This document shows positions 28,104-36,221 of a stretch of DNA of 64,000 nt, in pieces. The stretch is taken from the NCBI RefSeq assembly GCF_030691015.1, contig NZ_JAUYFF010000016.1, positions 24,595-88,594 on the forward strand. Direction: 5' to 3'. The notes under the pieces were generated by a model. It had not been told where the DNA came from. It saw nothing but the letters and a program-made list of their open reading frames with translations, and made no database searches. This DNA is from Sulfuricurvum sp. (lineage in GTDB: Bacteria; Campylobacterota; Campylobacteria; Campylobacterales; Sulfurimonadaceae). Each line of letters starts with the position of its first letter. The first letter of the stretch is position 1. A program made the position numbers and the translations under genes.

Positions 28104-28904
28104 ATGGTAAAACATTTATGCGCACTTCTTTTGGGTTTTTCACTCACCCTCAACGCTCAAATCGATAAAAATGAGCTCAATAAACTCGAAGTAGAAGCGC
28201 TGTTAGTCAAAGATATGACCTCAAAACAGATCCTTTATTCCAAAGAACCGTTTAAAGAGGTTCAACCTGCCAGCCTCACCAAAGTGATGACGGTTATGTT
28301 GGCAATTGAGCAAGGAAAATTGAATCGTCCCGTGACGATTACACGTGAAATGACAAAAGTAGAACCGACAATCGCGGGTTACCGTCGAGGTGATGTGATT
28401 ATTCTGGAAGATTTGATCAAAGCGACAATGATCAAGTCTGACAACGATGCGGCCAAAGCGATTGCGATCACGATCGGCGGGAGTGAAGAGCGATTCGTCG
28501 AGATGATGAATGCCAAAGCCAGAGCGATTGGGATGACTCACACATCGTTTACCAATCCATGCGGATACGATACCAAGGGGCACTACTCCACGCCAAAAGA
28601 CCTTCTGAAAATGGCCGAATATGCGATAAAAAATCGTAAGTTTAATGAAATCAGCAAAATGAACGAACACCGATACCGTGCTCTCAATAAAAATCGCGAA
28701 TTTTACGCCTACACCCATAACCGTCTTTTGAATCGCTATCAGTATGCCGTCGGAATCAAGACGGGTTATACGGCCAAAGCGGGACCGTGTCTAATCGCAC
28801 GGGCAAAGAAAGACGGCAAAGATTGCGTGATTGTTATGATGAACGCCAAAGGGGATCGCTGGAAGACGGCGAAAAATATCTTTGAGCAGGTGTTAGAGAG
28901 TTAA
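28104..28904 (+). CDS. dacA: D-alanyl-D-alanine carboxypeptidase (S11, PBP5/6 type)
   Basis: This periplasmic enzyme trims the terminal D-Ala of peptidoglycan side chains. The 266-residue precursor has a signal peptide of about 18 residues, then the three active-site motifs S57-LT-K60, S112-D113-N114 and K219-T-G221. It is shorter than E. coli PBP5 and lacks the C-terminal beta domain and amphipathic anchor, so it may be soluble in the periplasm. It ends in a 12-base convergent overlap with the glycosylase gene. Confidence 0.92.
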   Translation: MVKHLCALLLGFSLTLNAQIDKNELNKLEVEALLVKDMTSKQILYSKEPFKEVQPASLTKVMTVMLAIEQGKLNRPVTITREMTKVEPTIAGYRRGDVIILEDLIKATMIKSDNDAAKAIAITIGGSEERFVEMMNAKARAIGMTHTSFTNPCGYDTKGHYSTPKDLLKMAEYAIKNRKFNEISKMNEHRYRALNKNREFYAYTHNRLLNRYQYAVGIKTGYTAKAGPCLIARAKKDGKDCVIVMMNAKGDRWKTAKNIFEQVLES

Positions 28905-29387
28905 ATACGTTTCTAAAAATTCTGTGTAAATTTTTGTTTTTTCTTCACGCGTCATTGCGGCATGCGCGGGTGAGGTGGAGGGGAGAAGCACTTTCTCTAC
29001 TTTCAAATCTTTAAAAAATTTCATAAACAGATCATGGCTTTTTTTCCCCGTAAAGGCGAAGGCTTGTATATTGGGATACTCTTCTAATAGTTTTTTAAAA
29101 TCATTAGGGATGCAGTTTTTCAGATTCGTATCACTCGAATTGCTCCTCTCGCATGAACCAATCACGTCCCACAACCCAATCCCTTTTTCGAAGCAAAATG
29201 CTTTTTTCGCCTCATTGGTTTTCAAATGAACATCAAAAATTGATTCCATAATCGGCCAAAATGCGTTGCGGGGATGGGCGTAGTAAAAGGCTTGTTCAAA
29301 TGATGCGATACTGGGAAAACTGCCGAGGAAAAGAACACACGTATACTCATCAAGGATGGGTGAAAAAGGGTGAATATAGGGTTTCAT
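28893..29387 (-). CDS. Hypoxanthine/uracil-DNA glycosylase (UDG superfamily family 6-like)
   Basis: The 164-residue base-excision-repair glycosylase has LFLGSFPSIASFEQAFYYAH followed by PRNAFWPI, the TIGR04274-type deoxyinosine glycosylase pattern, a central GLWDVIGSCERSNSSD, and the C-terminal LLPSTSPAHAAM loop. This family removes hypoxanthine from DNA after adenine deamination. A canonical Ung is encoded 3.5 kb downstream, so the two probably divide deaminated-base repair. It is convergent with dacA. Confidence 0.86.
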   Translation of the reverse strand: MKPYIHPFSPILDEYTCVLFLGSFPSIASFEQAFYYAHPRNAFWPIMESIFDVHLKTNEAKKAFCFEKGIGLWDVIGSCERSNSSDTNLKNCIPNDFKKLLEEYPNIQAFAFTGKKSHDLFMKFFKDLKVEKVLLPSTSPAHAAMTREEKTKIYTEFLETYLTL

Positions 29388-29432
29388 AGAAGAATTTTAT
29401 CTCAATTTACCTTCCCCTAAACCACCATTTGC

Positions 29433-29438
29433 TACAAT
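29433..29438 (+). promoter_or_regulatory. Probable -10 element of purH
   Basis: TTTGCTACAAT, 45 bases before ATG 29483. Confidence 0.45.
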
Positions 29439-29482
29439 TCCACCATTAATTTATGGGCATATGTCCCAATCAAAGGAACTGC

Positions 29483-31018
29483 ATGAAGCGTGCATTGCTC
29501 AGTGTCAGCGATAAAAGCAACATCGTTGAATTTGCCAAATCTCTTATCGGTTTGGAGTATCAAATCATCTCTACGGGCGGAACGTACAAAATGCTCACGG
29601 ATGCGGGTGTAAGTGCCATCGAGATCGATGAGGTGACCAAATTCCCTGAGTGTTTCGAGGGGCGTGTTAAAACCCTAAATCCGTACATTCACGGCGGTAT
29701 CTTGCACCGACGTGATAAACAATCACATCTCGATCAAGCGGTTGAACTCGGCGTTGAAGCGATCGATTTGGTGTGTGTCAACCTCTATCCGTTCAAAGCG
29801 ACGATTGAGAAAACGGACGATTTCGAAGAGATCATCGAAAACATCGACATCGGCGGCCCTGCGATGGTTCGCTCTGCGGCGAAAAACTTTGATAGCGTTA
29901 TTATCCTTACTGATCCGTCAGACTACTCACTTGTTCTCAATGCGATTGCTAACGGTGAAAACACGGTTGAGTTCCGCCGTGATCTCATGATCAAAGCGTA
30001 TGAACACACAGCGGCGTATGATAGTATGATCGCCAACTACATGAACAAGCGTTTCAACAACGGCATGGGGTCTAAACAGTTCATCGTCGGGAACAAAGTA
30101 ATGGATACCCGTTACGGCGAAAACCCGCACCAAAAAGGTGGATTGTACGAATTTGATACGTTCTTCTCACAAAACTTCAAAACCCTCAAAGGGGAAGCGA
30201 GCTTCAATAACCTTACCGACATCAGCGGTGCGGTGAAAATCGCGGCGGCATTTGGGAATGAAAACGCGATTTGTATCGTCAAACATGGTAATCCGTGCGG
30301 TTTTGCGATCCGTGAAAACCTCCTCGATGCGTATAATGAGGCTCTTAAATGCGATCCTATCTCCGCGTTCGGCGGTGTCGTCGCGGTGAACGGTGTCGTG
30401 ACAAAAGAGCTTGCGGAGAAGATGAATGAAATGTTCCTCGAAGTGATTATCGCAGGCTCTATCGATGAGGAAGCGCGCGCGGTGTTCGAGCCGAAAAAAC
30501 GTCTCAAACTCTTCGAATACGGCAGTGATCGTATCGCCCTCAGCAACGACGCAATCGATTTCAAACACATCGACGGCGGATTTGTATTCCAAGACGCCGA
30601 TCGTGTAACGGTTGAAGAGATCAAAAACGCGAAACTAGTTACCAAACATGTCGCTAGTGATGCCGCGATGAAAGATGCTGAAATCGCTTATAAGGTCGCT
30701 TCACTCACTAAATCAAACTGTGTCGTTTATGTCAAAGATGCGGCGATGGTCGCGGTCGGTATGGGGATGACCTCACGTGTCGACGCGGCGCGCTGTGCAT
30801 TGCGTAAAGCCGAAGAGATGGGTTTGGATGTGAGCGGTTCGGCGTTAGCGTCTGAAGCGTTCTTTCCATTCCGTGATTCTATCGATGCGGCGGCGGGTGC
30901 GGGTGTTAAAACCGTTATCCAACCGGGCGGTTCAGTACGTGATGAGGAAGTGATTGCGGCAGCGGATGAGCACGGTATGGCTCTTTATTTCACCGGTGTT
31001 CGCCACTTTTTACACTAA
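29483..31018 (+). CDS. purH: Bifunctional AICAR transformylase / IMP cyclohydrolase
   Basis: PurH performs the last two steps of IMP synthesis. The protein has 511 residues from ATG 29483, preceded by AAAGGA at 5 bases; the in-frame codon at 29453 lacks a ribosome binding site. The N-terminal cyclohydrolase part (about 1-195) has [47 protein letters not shown] and [13 protein letters not shown]. The C-terminal transformylase part has the [13 protein letters not shown] motif, [25 protein letters not shown] [18 protein letters not shown], and [12 protein letters not shown] at the end. It stands alone, with a likely terminator after it. Confidence 0.96.
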   Translation: MKRALLSVSDKSNIVEFAKSLIGLEYQIISTGGTYKMLTDAGVSAIEIDEVTKFPECFEGRVKTLNPYIHGGILHRRDKQSHLDQAVELGVEAIDLVCVNLYPFKATIEKTDDFEEIIENIDIGGPAMVRSAAKNFDSVIILTDPSDYSLVLNAIANGENTVEFRRDLMIKAYEHTAAYDSMIANYMNKRFNNGMGSKQFIVGNKVMDTRYGENPHQKGGLYEFDTFFSQNFKTLKGEASFNNLTDISGAVKIAAAFGNENAICIVKHGNPCGFAIRENLLDAYNEALKCDPISAFGGVVAVNGVVTKELAEKMNEMFLEVIIAGSIDEEARAVFEPKKRLKLFEYGSDRIALSNDAIDFKHIDGGFVFQDADRVTVEEIKNAKLVTKHVASDAAMKDAEIAYKVASLTKSNCVVYVKDAAMVAVGMGMTSRVDAARCALRKAEEMGLDVSGSALASEAFFPFRDSIDAAAGAGVKTVIQPGGSVRDEEVIAAADEHGMALYFTGVRHFLH

Positions 31019-31020
31019 GA

Positions 31021-31063
31021 ATAGTTGCGTCATAGAGGCGCAATTATCCATTCCTCCTTTTTC
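31021..31063 (+). terminator. Possible terminator after purH
   Basis: ATAGTTGCG (31021-31029) pairs with CGCAATTAT (31039-31047), one G-U pair, 9-base loop. A pyrimidine-rich tract with a run of five T follows at 31058-31062. It separates purH from the heat-shock operon. Confidence 0.45.
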
Positions 31064-31090
31064 CCTATCTTACGAGCTCTTCTTTTTAAC

Positions 31091-31111
31091 CTTGATTGAC
31101 TTTGACTCAAC
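31091..31111 (+). promoter_or_regulatory. HAIR-like operator for HspR
   Basis: CTTGATT-N7-ACTCAAC matches the HspR inverted repeat CTTGAGT-N7-ACTCAAG at 12 of 14 defined bases with exact spacing. It overlaps the -35 region of the promoter feeding cbpA and hspR itself, the position expected for autorepression. Confidence 0.75.
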
Positions 31112-31125
31112 TATTCTGTTATAAT
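31096..31125 (+). promoter_or_regulatory. Promoter of the cbpA-hspR operon
   Basis: TTGACT (31096-31101), 18 bases, TATAAT (31120-31125). It is one of the few promoters in the window with both boxes, and it lies under the HAIR-like operator. The ATG of cbpA is 41 bases downstream. Confidence 0.65.
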
Positions 31126-31166
31126 TTTTGATAAATAATTAACTATGATTTGAACAGGATACCATT

Positions 31167-32036
31167 ATGTCTAAAAGTTTATACACTACCCTCGAAATCG
31201 CTCCCGGTGCGAGTGAAGCCGAGATTAAAAAAGCGTACCGAAAACTCGCCCGTCAGTATCACCCCGATGTGAACAAAGACCCGAAAGCGGAAGAGAAATT
31301 TAAAGAGATCAATGCGGCGTATGAAGTCCTTAGCGATAAAGAGAAACGTGCCAAATATGATCAGTTTGGTGACTCGATGTTCGGCGGACAAAACTTCCAT
31401 GATTTTGCCCGAGGGCAGGGGGGGAATGTCGATTTGGACGATATTCTCCGTAATATTTTCGGTCAAGGGGGCGGTGGCTTTGGCGGAGGCGGTTTCGGCG
31501 GCTTTGGCGGCGGTGGTTTTGGAGGTGGAATGAATCTCGATATCGATGCTAATGTGACGGTTCCGTTTGCCGTTGCCGTATTGGGCGGTAAGCACTCTAT
31601 CGGTCTCTCGGGTGAGAGTTTCGATATTAAAATCCCTGCCGGAATCAAAAGTGGTGAAAAGCTTCGTGTTCGCGGAAAAGGGAAAAAACATGGAGCGCAA
31701 GTCGGTGATTTGTACCTACGAATCGATGTCGCCGCCAATCCGGAATATGAACGTGAAGGTGATAACCTCGTCAAAACGTTTAATGTCCCTCTCTATGCGG
31801 CACTTTTCGGCGGTAAAGTAGCGATACAGACCTTGGAGAAAGAGGTGACCCTCAAGGTGCCTGAAAACACGAAAAACGGCCAGCGTTTCCGTCTCAAAGA
31901 GATGGGGGTGATGAACCGTCAGACAAATACGCGGGGAGACTTATACCTCAAAGCCAATATCGTGTTGCCTGCTGTGGATAAAATCGATCCTGATTTGGTC
32001 GAAGCAATGAAAAAATCCCTTCCACAAGGAGTGTGA
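31167..32036 (+). CDS. cbpA: DnaJ-type co-chaperone CbpA
   Basis: The 289-residue Hsp40 has a J domain (residues 1-70) with HPD in [10 protein letters not shown], a very Gly/Phe-rich linker (about 85-120, [10 protein letters not shown] repeats), and two substrate-binding beta domains. It lacks the four CxxCxGxG zinc motifs of true DnaJ, which makes it a CbpA/DjlA-B type. It stimulates the ATPase of DnaK and delivers clients. It precedes hspR by one base, as in Campylobacter and Helicobacter, and is expected to be repressed by HspR through the HAIR-like site upstream. Confidence 0.93.
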   Translation: MSKSLYTTLEIAPGASEAEIKKAYRKLARQYHPDVNKDPKAEEKFKEINAAYEVLSDKEKRAKYDQFGDSMFGGQNFHDFARGQGGNVDLDDILRNIFGQGGGGFGGGGFGGFGGGGFGGGMNLDIDANVTVPFAVAVLGGKHSIGLSGESFDIKIPAGIKSGEKLRVRGKGKKHGAQVGDLYLRIDVAANPEYEREGDNLVKTFNVPLYAALFGGKVAIQTLEKEVTLKVPENTKNGQRFRLKEMGVMNRQTNTRGDLYLKANIVLPAVDKIDPDLVEAMKKSLPQGV

Positions 32037-32037
32037 C

Positions 32038-32424
32038 ATGCACCATTTTGACGAACCGGTTTATATGATCAGTATTGTTGCCAAGATTTTGGATATTCAT
32101 CCGCAAACCCTTCGTCAATATGAGCGGGAAAATTTGATCGCCCCTTCGCGATCCGATGGGCGCATCCGCCTTTATTCCCAGCGTGATATCGAAAAGATTA
32201 AAACAATCCTCCGTCTTACCCGTGAGCTTGGGGTAAATCTTGCAGGTGTGGATGTCGTAATGCGCCTCAAAGATAAAATGGAGATGATGGAAAATGAGCT
32301 TTCTGACCTCCGCAGTGAGGTGTCACGAATGCGCAGCAGTTCCAGTGTCCCCCCTGAGAAATCGTTGGTGACCAAACGGAGTATCTACGAAATGGTTATT
32401 TTCGAAGATGATATTTTAAAGTAA
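32038..32424 (+). CDS. hspR: Heat-shock repressor HspR (MerR family)
   Basis: The 128-residue regulator has an N-terminal winged HTH of MerR type (YMISIVAKILDIHPQTLRQY, then SRSDGRIRLYSQRDIEKI) and a coiled-coil region (about 75-105), with no C-terminal effector domain. HspR represses chaperone genes at HAIR sequences, with DnaK or another chaperone as co-repressor. Here it is the second gene of cbpA-hspR and a good HAIR-like operator lies over its own promoter. Confidence 0.92.
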   Translation: MHHFDEPVYMISIVAKILDIHPQTLRQYERENLIAPSRSDGRIRLYSQRDIEKIKTILRLTRELGVNLAGVDVVMRLKDKMEMMENELSDLRSEVSRMRSSSSVPPEKSLVTKRSIYEMVIFEDDILK

Positions 32425-32428
32425 CGTA

Positions 32429-33115
32429 GTGAGTATCATCCCGATCATCCATGAGAGCTGGAAAGAGGCACTGAAGAGTGACTTCACCCACCCCTATATG
32501 GAAGAACTCAAAGCGTTTTTAGTTGAAGAGAAAAAAAATTATACTATTTTCCCGCACGGAAGCCATATTTTCAATGCGTTTAATTCCACCCCTTTTGAGA
32601 AGGTCAAAGTGGTCATTTTAGGGCAAGACCCTTACCATGGGGCAGGTCAGGCTCACGGGTTGTCATTCTCGGTACAGCACGGTGTACAACTCCCCCCTTC
32701 ACTTCAAAATATCTTTAAAGAACTGGTTTCTGATATCGGATGTGAGTATCCCAAAAGCGGTGATTTAAGCCATTGGGCTGCGGAGGGGGTATTGCTTCTT
32801 AACACCCTTCTTACCGTCCGTTCCGGTGAGCCGTTTTCGCACAAAGAGCGGGGATGGGAACGTTTTACAGATCAGGTAATTCGTACATTGAGTGATCAAA
32901 GAGAGCATATTGTTTTTATCCTCTGGGGTGCTCCGGCGGGAAAAAAAGCGGCTTTGATTGATGGAGAGAAACATTTGATACTCAAAGCACCGCACCCCTC
33001 ACCCCTCTCATCGTATCGGGGGTTTTTCGGCTCAAAACCGTTCAGTCGGAGCAATGCGTATTTAACACAGTTTGGGATTGAACCGATTAAGTGGTGTGCG
33101 GTTACTGCACCTTAA
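32429..33115 (+). CDS. ung: Uracil-DNA glycosylase (family 1)
   Basis: Ung removes uracil from DNA. The 228-residue protein has the catalytic water-activating loop GQDPYHGAGQAHGLSFSV with D67 and the C-terminal minor-groove loop HPSPLSSYRGFFG, also VLLLNTLLTVRSGEP. GTG 32429 is the start, 4 bases after hspR, so it may be transcribed with the heat-shock operon. It ends in a 14-base convergent overlap with the EEP nuclease gene. Confidence 0.95.
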   Translation: MSIIPIIHESWKEALKSDFTHPYMEELKAFLVEEKKNYTIFPHGSHIFNAFNSTPFEKVKVVILGQDPYHGAGQAHGLSFSVQHGVQLPPSLQNIFKELVSDIGCEYPKSGDLSHWAAEGVLLLNTLLTVRSGEPFSHKERGWERFTDQVIRTLSDQREHIVFILWGAPAGKKAALIDGEKHLILKAPHPSPLSSYRGFFGSKPFSRSNAYLTQFGIEPIKWCAVTAP

Positions 33116-34112
33116 ACATTCCAAAGATAGGAAGGTGGTCGGAGTATCCCTCCCCTAGATGGTGTTTCGGATATTTGCGGCTTTGCTGCCAGCGGTACAC
33201 TTTCCCTTTGTAAAAAAGGTAATCGGGATCATAGCGGTTGAAACTCCCCCGTACATACTCTATCCCCTTACCATCCGCCAGTGAAGGTGAGATGATCATA
33301 TTATCCAGCCCTTCGCCGCGCCCTCGGTATTGGTGACTCCACCGCTTCGCTTCATCCAGTTCATACCAGAGATTGTACAGGTATCCGTTATTATTTTTAA
33401 GGGCTGTGTAGGTAACAGGATTCCCCTCATCGTCGATGGTTTTCAGGATATGATTGATCCCCGTAATCCCTTCGGTATCGTTGTGATGACGGCTTTTGAG
33501 AAAGGTTTTATACTCTTCATAATGGGAGTTAAAATCCCCCAGTAGCACAAACGGCTCATCCGGCGAGAGTTCACCCAGACGGTAAGCGAGCTGTTTGGCA
33601 CTGAGAACACGTTTGCTTTCACCGCCGCTTTTGGACTTCCAATGGTTGACGAAGACCCTTAAACTCTTGCCGTTGATATCGATTTTGGCCTCTAAAATAT
33701 CACGATATCTGCCATTGTGGCTTACGGTGTGTTTTAGGGCACTTTGGATCGGGTAGCGGCTCAGAAGTGCGACATTGACGTTCGATTTTTTATTTCGGGC
33801 AAAGACGTGGTAGCGGTAATAGAGACCTTGGCGATTGAGCTGGGCTTTGAGCGCTTTGAGTGCGATCTCCGACTCGATCTCCTGCAATCCGATGATGTCG
33901 GCACCGATCCCTTGTATCACTGTCGCCGTATTGCGCAATTTGATCTGATAGATCTCTTGCGTCCATCCCGCATCGCCGTTCGGAATATACTCTTCGTATT
34001 CATTGCCGTCCGTGTTCATATCGAACAAATTTTCGACGTTATAGCTCGCTATTTTCACTTCGACCCCTCCCACTAATGAGATCATTAACACCAAAAGCCA
34101 AACGAGACGCAT
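33102..34112 (-). CDS. Exported endonuclease/exonuclease/phosphatase family protein
   Basis: The 336-residue protein has a signal peptide of about 16 residues, then the EEP fold: KIASYNVENLFD, IIGLQEIES (metal-binding Glu), VFVNHWKSKSGG, FVLLGDFNSHYEE, and the terminal SDHLPIFGMF with the catalytic Asp-His. It is thus probably a periplasmic or secreted metal-dependent nuclease or phosphodiesterase; the substrate is unknown. Its start codon shares a base with the stop of the M3 peptidase gene, giving a two-gene operon. Confidence 0.87.
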   Translation of the reverse strand: MRLVWLLVLMISLVGGVEVKIASYNVENLFDMNTDGNEYEEYIPNGDAGWTQEIYQIKLRNTATVIQGIGADIIGLQEIESEIALKALKAQLNRQGLYYRYHVFARNKKSNVNVALLSRYPIQSALKHTVSHNGRYRDILEAKIDINGKSLRVFVNHWKSKSGGESKRVLSAKQLAYRLGELSPDEPFVLLGDFNSHYEEYKTFLKSRHHNDTEGITGINHILKTIDDEGNPVTYTALKNNNGYLYNLWYELDEAKRWSHQYRGRGEGLDNMIISPSLADGKGIEYVRGSFNRYDPDYLFYKGKVYRWQQSRKYPKHHLGEGYSDHLPIFGMFKVQ

Positions 34113-36064
34113 TACTCAATCCCGCTCAGTCGGAGGAGATTTTTAGAGTCGCACTCCCGACCCATCATCTCCACAAACAGCTCCTGCATACTCTGAGATC
34201 CACCCTTGGCTAAGATGATCTCTTTATACGCTTTAGCGAGGTCGCTTCCGAAAACACCCTCATCCACGATGGCGTAATAGGCATCGGCACTGAGCACTTC
34301 CGCCCATTTGTAACTGTAATACCCCGCACTGTATCCGCCGCTGAAGATATGGCTGAATCCGTTTTGGAATTTGTTATAAGAGGGAGGTTTGATAAGGGCT
34401 GTTTCCTCGCGAATGGAATCGAGGAGGTTTTGAATCTCTTCTCCCTGATAGAGTTTTGAGTGAAGAGAGAAATCAAAGAGGGAAAATTCGATTTGTCGAA
34501 GCATAAACATCCCGCTCTGGAAATTTTTGGCACGGATCAGTTTGGCGATCATCTCGTCGCTGAGAACTTCACCGCTTTGGAAATGTTTAGCGAAGAGTTT
34601 CAGTACTTTCGGCTCATAGGCGAAATTTTCCAAAAACTGAGAGGGAAATTCGACCGCATCCCACTCGACTCCGTTGACTCCACTCACTCCGTGCTCTTTT
34701 ACTTTGCTTAAGAGATGATGGAGAGTATGTCCCATCTCGTGAAAAAGGGTGACGACATCATCGTGACGGAGGAGTGAGGGGGAGGTGTCCGAGGAGGGTG
34801 GGAAGTTACAGACGACAAAAGCGCTGGAGAGATGGGTGCACCCTGTCGTATCTTCGCAATGGGTTTGGAAATTGTGCATCCACGCACCGCCTCGTTTGTC
34901 TTTACGGGCTTCGAGGTCGAAATAGACCCGTGCGGTGAGGGTATCGCCCTCATAAATATCGTAAACACTCGCTTTTGGATCCCAAAGCTCGATATTTTGA
35001 GGAACGAAGCGGATGCCGAAGAGTTCATTTAAAAAGGTAAACATCCCCTTCATGACACTGTGTTGTTCGAAATAGGGACGGTATTCTTCTTCATCGATAT
35101 CGTATTGGGCTTTTTTGAGAATTTCACCGTAGTAGGCGGTATCGTAGCTTTGCAGATCGATTTCCGGTGCGATGGCGCGGAGTTCTTCAAGCTCTCGCAT
35201 CCCTTGTTTACGGGATGCTTCAATGAGGGAGTTTAAAAAGCTGATAACACTTTCCGTACTCGGTGCCATTTTAGAGGCGAGGGAATATTCGGCGTAATTT
35301 TCGAATCCTAGAAGCTTTGCACTCTCCTGACGAAGCGCCATCAGTTCATCGATGATGGCTCCGTTTTGGGGTGCTCGGGTCGTGTAGGCGCGATACAGCT
35401 CTTCACGAATCGTGCGGTTGGGGCCGTAGGTCATATAAGCGATGTAAGAGGGCATTTGGAGGGTAAATCGGTATTTGGTGGCACCCTCTTCTTCAAACTT
35501 GGCGTCGTCTAAATCACTCTCCGGTATCCCCTCCACATCCGCTTTATCGGTGATGATCTTTTCATACGCATTGGTCGCATCGAGGACGTTTTGGGAAAAG
35601 TCGTTGGTGAGGGTACTTTTACGTAAATTAATCTCGGCTAAACGCTCTTTGGATGCCTCATCCAGATGGGCTCCCGCGAGTTCGAAATGGAGGATATTGA
35701 GATCGAGGATACGGCGCTGTTCGGTATTTAGATGATCGTACTCACGGGCTTTTATCGCTTTAAACGCTTCGTAGATATCAAGATTTTGTCCGACAAAGGT
35801 GGAGTAATCGGTGAGAATCGGGAGGGCATCCGCATACACTTTTTGGGACGCTTCGGAATTTTTGATGGCATTGATATGCGAAAGGGGGGTAAAGAGGAGT
35901 TCTAAATCCTCTTCCATCAAATCAAACGGACGGACAAAATTGGCATACGTTTTATCAGAAATCGCTAATAGATCGGCAATAGTTTTGTGATTAATCTCGA
36001 TAAGGGTGTTGAGATCAGCAATAAAGGTCTCTAAGTTGAGTTTAAAATCGGCAAACGGGTTCAT
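34112..36064 (-). CDS. prlC: M3 family oligopeptidase (oligopeptidase A type)
   Basis: This cytoplasmic zinc metallopeptidase degrades oligopeptides. The 650-residue protein has the zinc motif H442-EMGH in TLFHEMGHTLHHLL, with the downstream Glu in WDAVEFPSQFLENF. Other M3A blocks include FDLEARKDKRGGAW and AGYYSYKWAEVLSADAY. It is slightly shorter than E. coli PrlC (680). A good AGGAG ribosome binding site precedes ATG 36064. It is divergent from the pyruvate oxidoreductase gene. Confidence 0.93.
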   Translation of the reverse strand: MNPFADFKLNLETFIADLNTLIEINHKTIADLLAISDKTYANFVRPFDLMEEDLELLFTPLSHINAIKNSEASQKVYADALPILTDYSTFVGQNLDIYEAFKAIKAREYDHLNTEQRRILDLNILHFELAGAHLDEASKERLAEINLRKSTLTNDFSQNVLDATNAYEKIITDKADVEGIPESDLDDAKFEEEGATKYRFTLQMPSYIAYMTYGPNRTIREELYRAYTTRAPQNGAIIDELMALRQESAKLLGFENYAEYSLASKMAPSTESVISFLNSLIEASRKQGMRELEELRAIAPEIDLQSYDTAYYGEILKKAQYDIDEEEYRPYFEQHSVMKGMFTFLNELFGIRFVPQNIELWDPKASVYDIYEGDTLTARVYFDLEARKDKRGGAWMHNFQTHCEDTTGCTHLSSAFVVCNFPPSSDTSPSLLRHDDVVTLFHEMGHTLHHLLSKVKEHGVSGVNGVEWDAVEFPSQFLENFAYEPKVLKLFAKHFQSGEVLSDEMIAKLIRAKNFQSGMFMLRQIEFSLFDFSLHSKLYQGEEIQNLLDSIREETALIKPPSYNKFQNGFSHIFSGGYSAGYYSYKWAEVLSADAYYAIVDEGVFGSDLAKAYKEIILAKGGSQSMQELFVEMMGRECDSKNLLRLSGIE

Positions 36065-36087
36065 TATTTTCTCCTAATATGGATGAT

Positions 36088-36093
36088 ATTGTA
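36088..36093 (-). promoter_or_regulatory. Probable -10 element of the M3 peptidase-EEP operon
   Basis: GACTACAAT on the minus strand, 23 bases before ATG 36064. Confidence 0.45.
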
Positions 36094-36164
36094 GTCAAGT
36101 GTTTCAAAAACTATTCTAATGGAGAAGATTTAAGAATTTAGAATAAATATTGTTTTTTTTGGGT

Positions 36165-36170
36165 TACAAT
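36165..36170 (+). promoter_or_regulatory. Probable -10 element of the pyruvate oxidoreductase gene
   Basis: GGTTACAAT after a T8 run, 51 bases before ATG 36222. The T-rich stretch upstream is typical of sigma-70 promoters in this phylum. Confidence 0.45.
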
Positions 36171-36221
36171 TGTAGGAGATGCAACCATAATTATCCTACA
36201 AACAAAACAGGAAATTTCATC

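Noticed and set aside
31480..31530. GGCGG/GGTTTTGG repeats as a nucleotide repeat element.
   Set aside because: They code for the Gly/Phe-rich linker of CbpA, which is normal for Hsp40 proteins.
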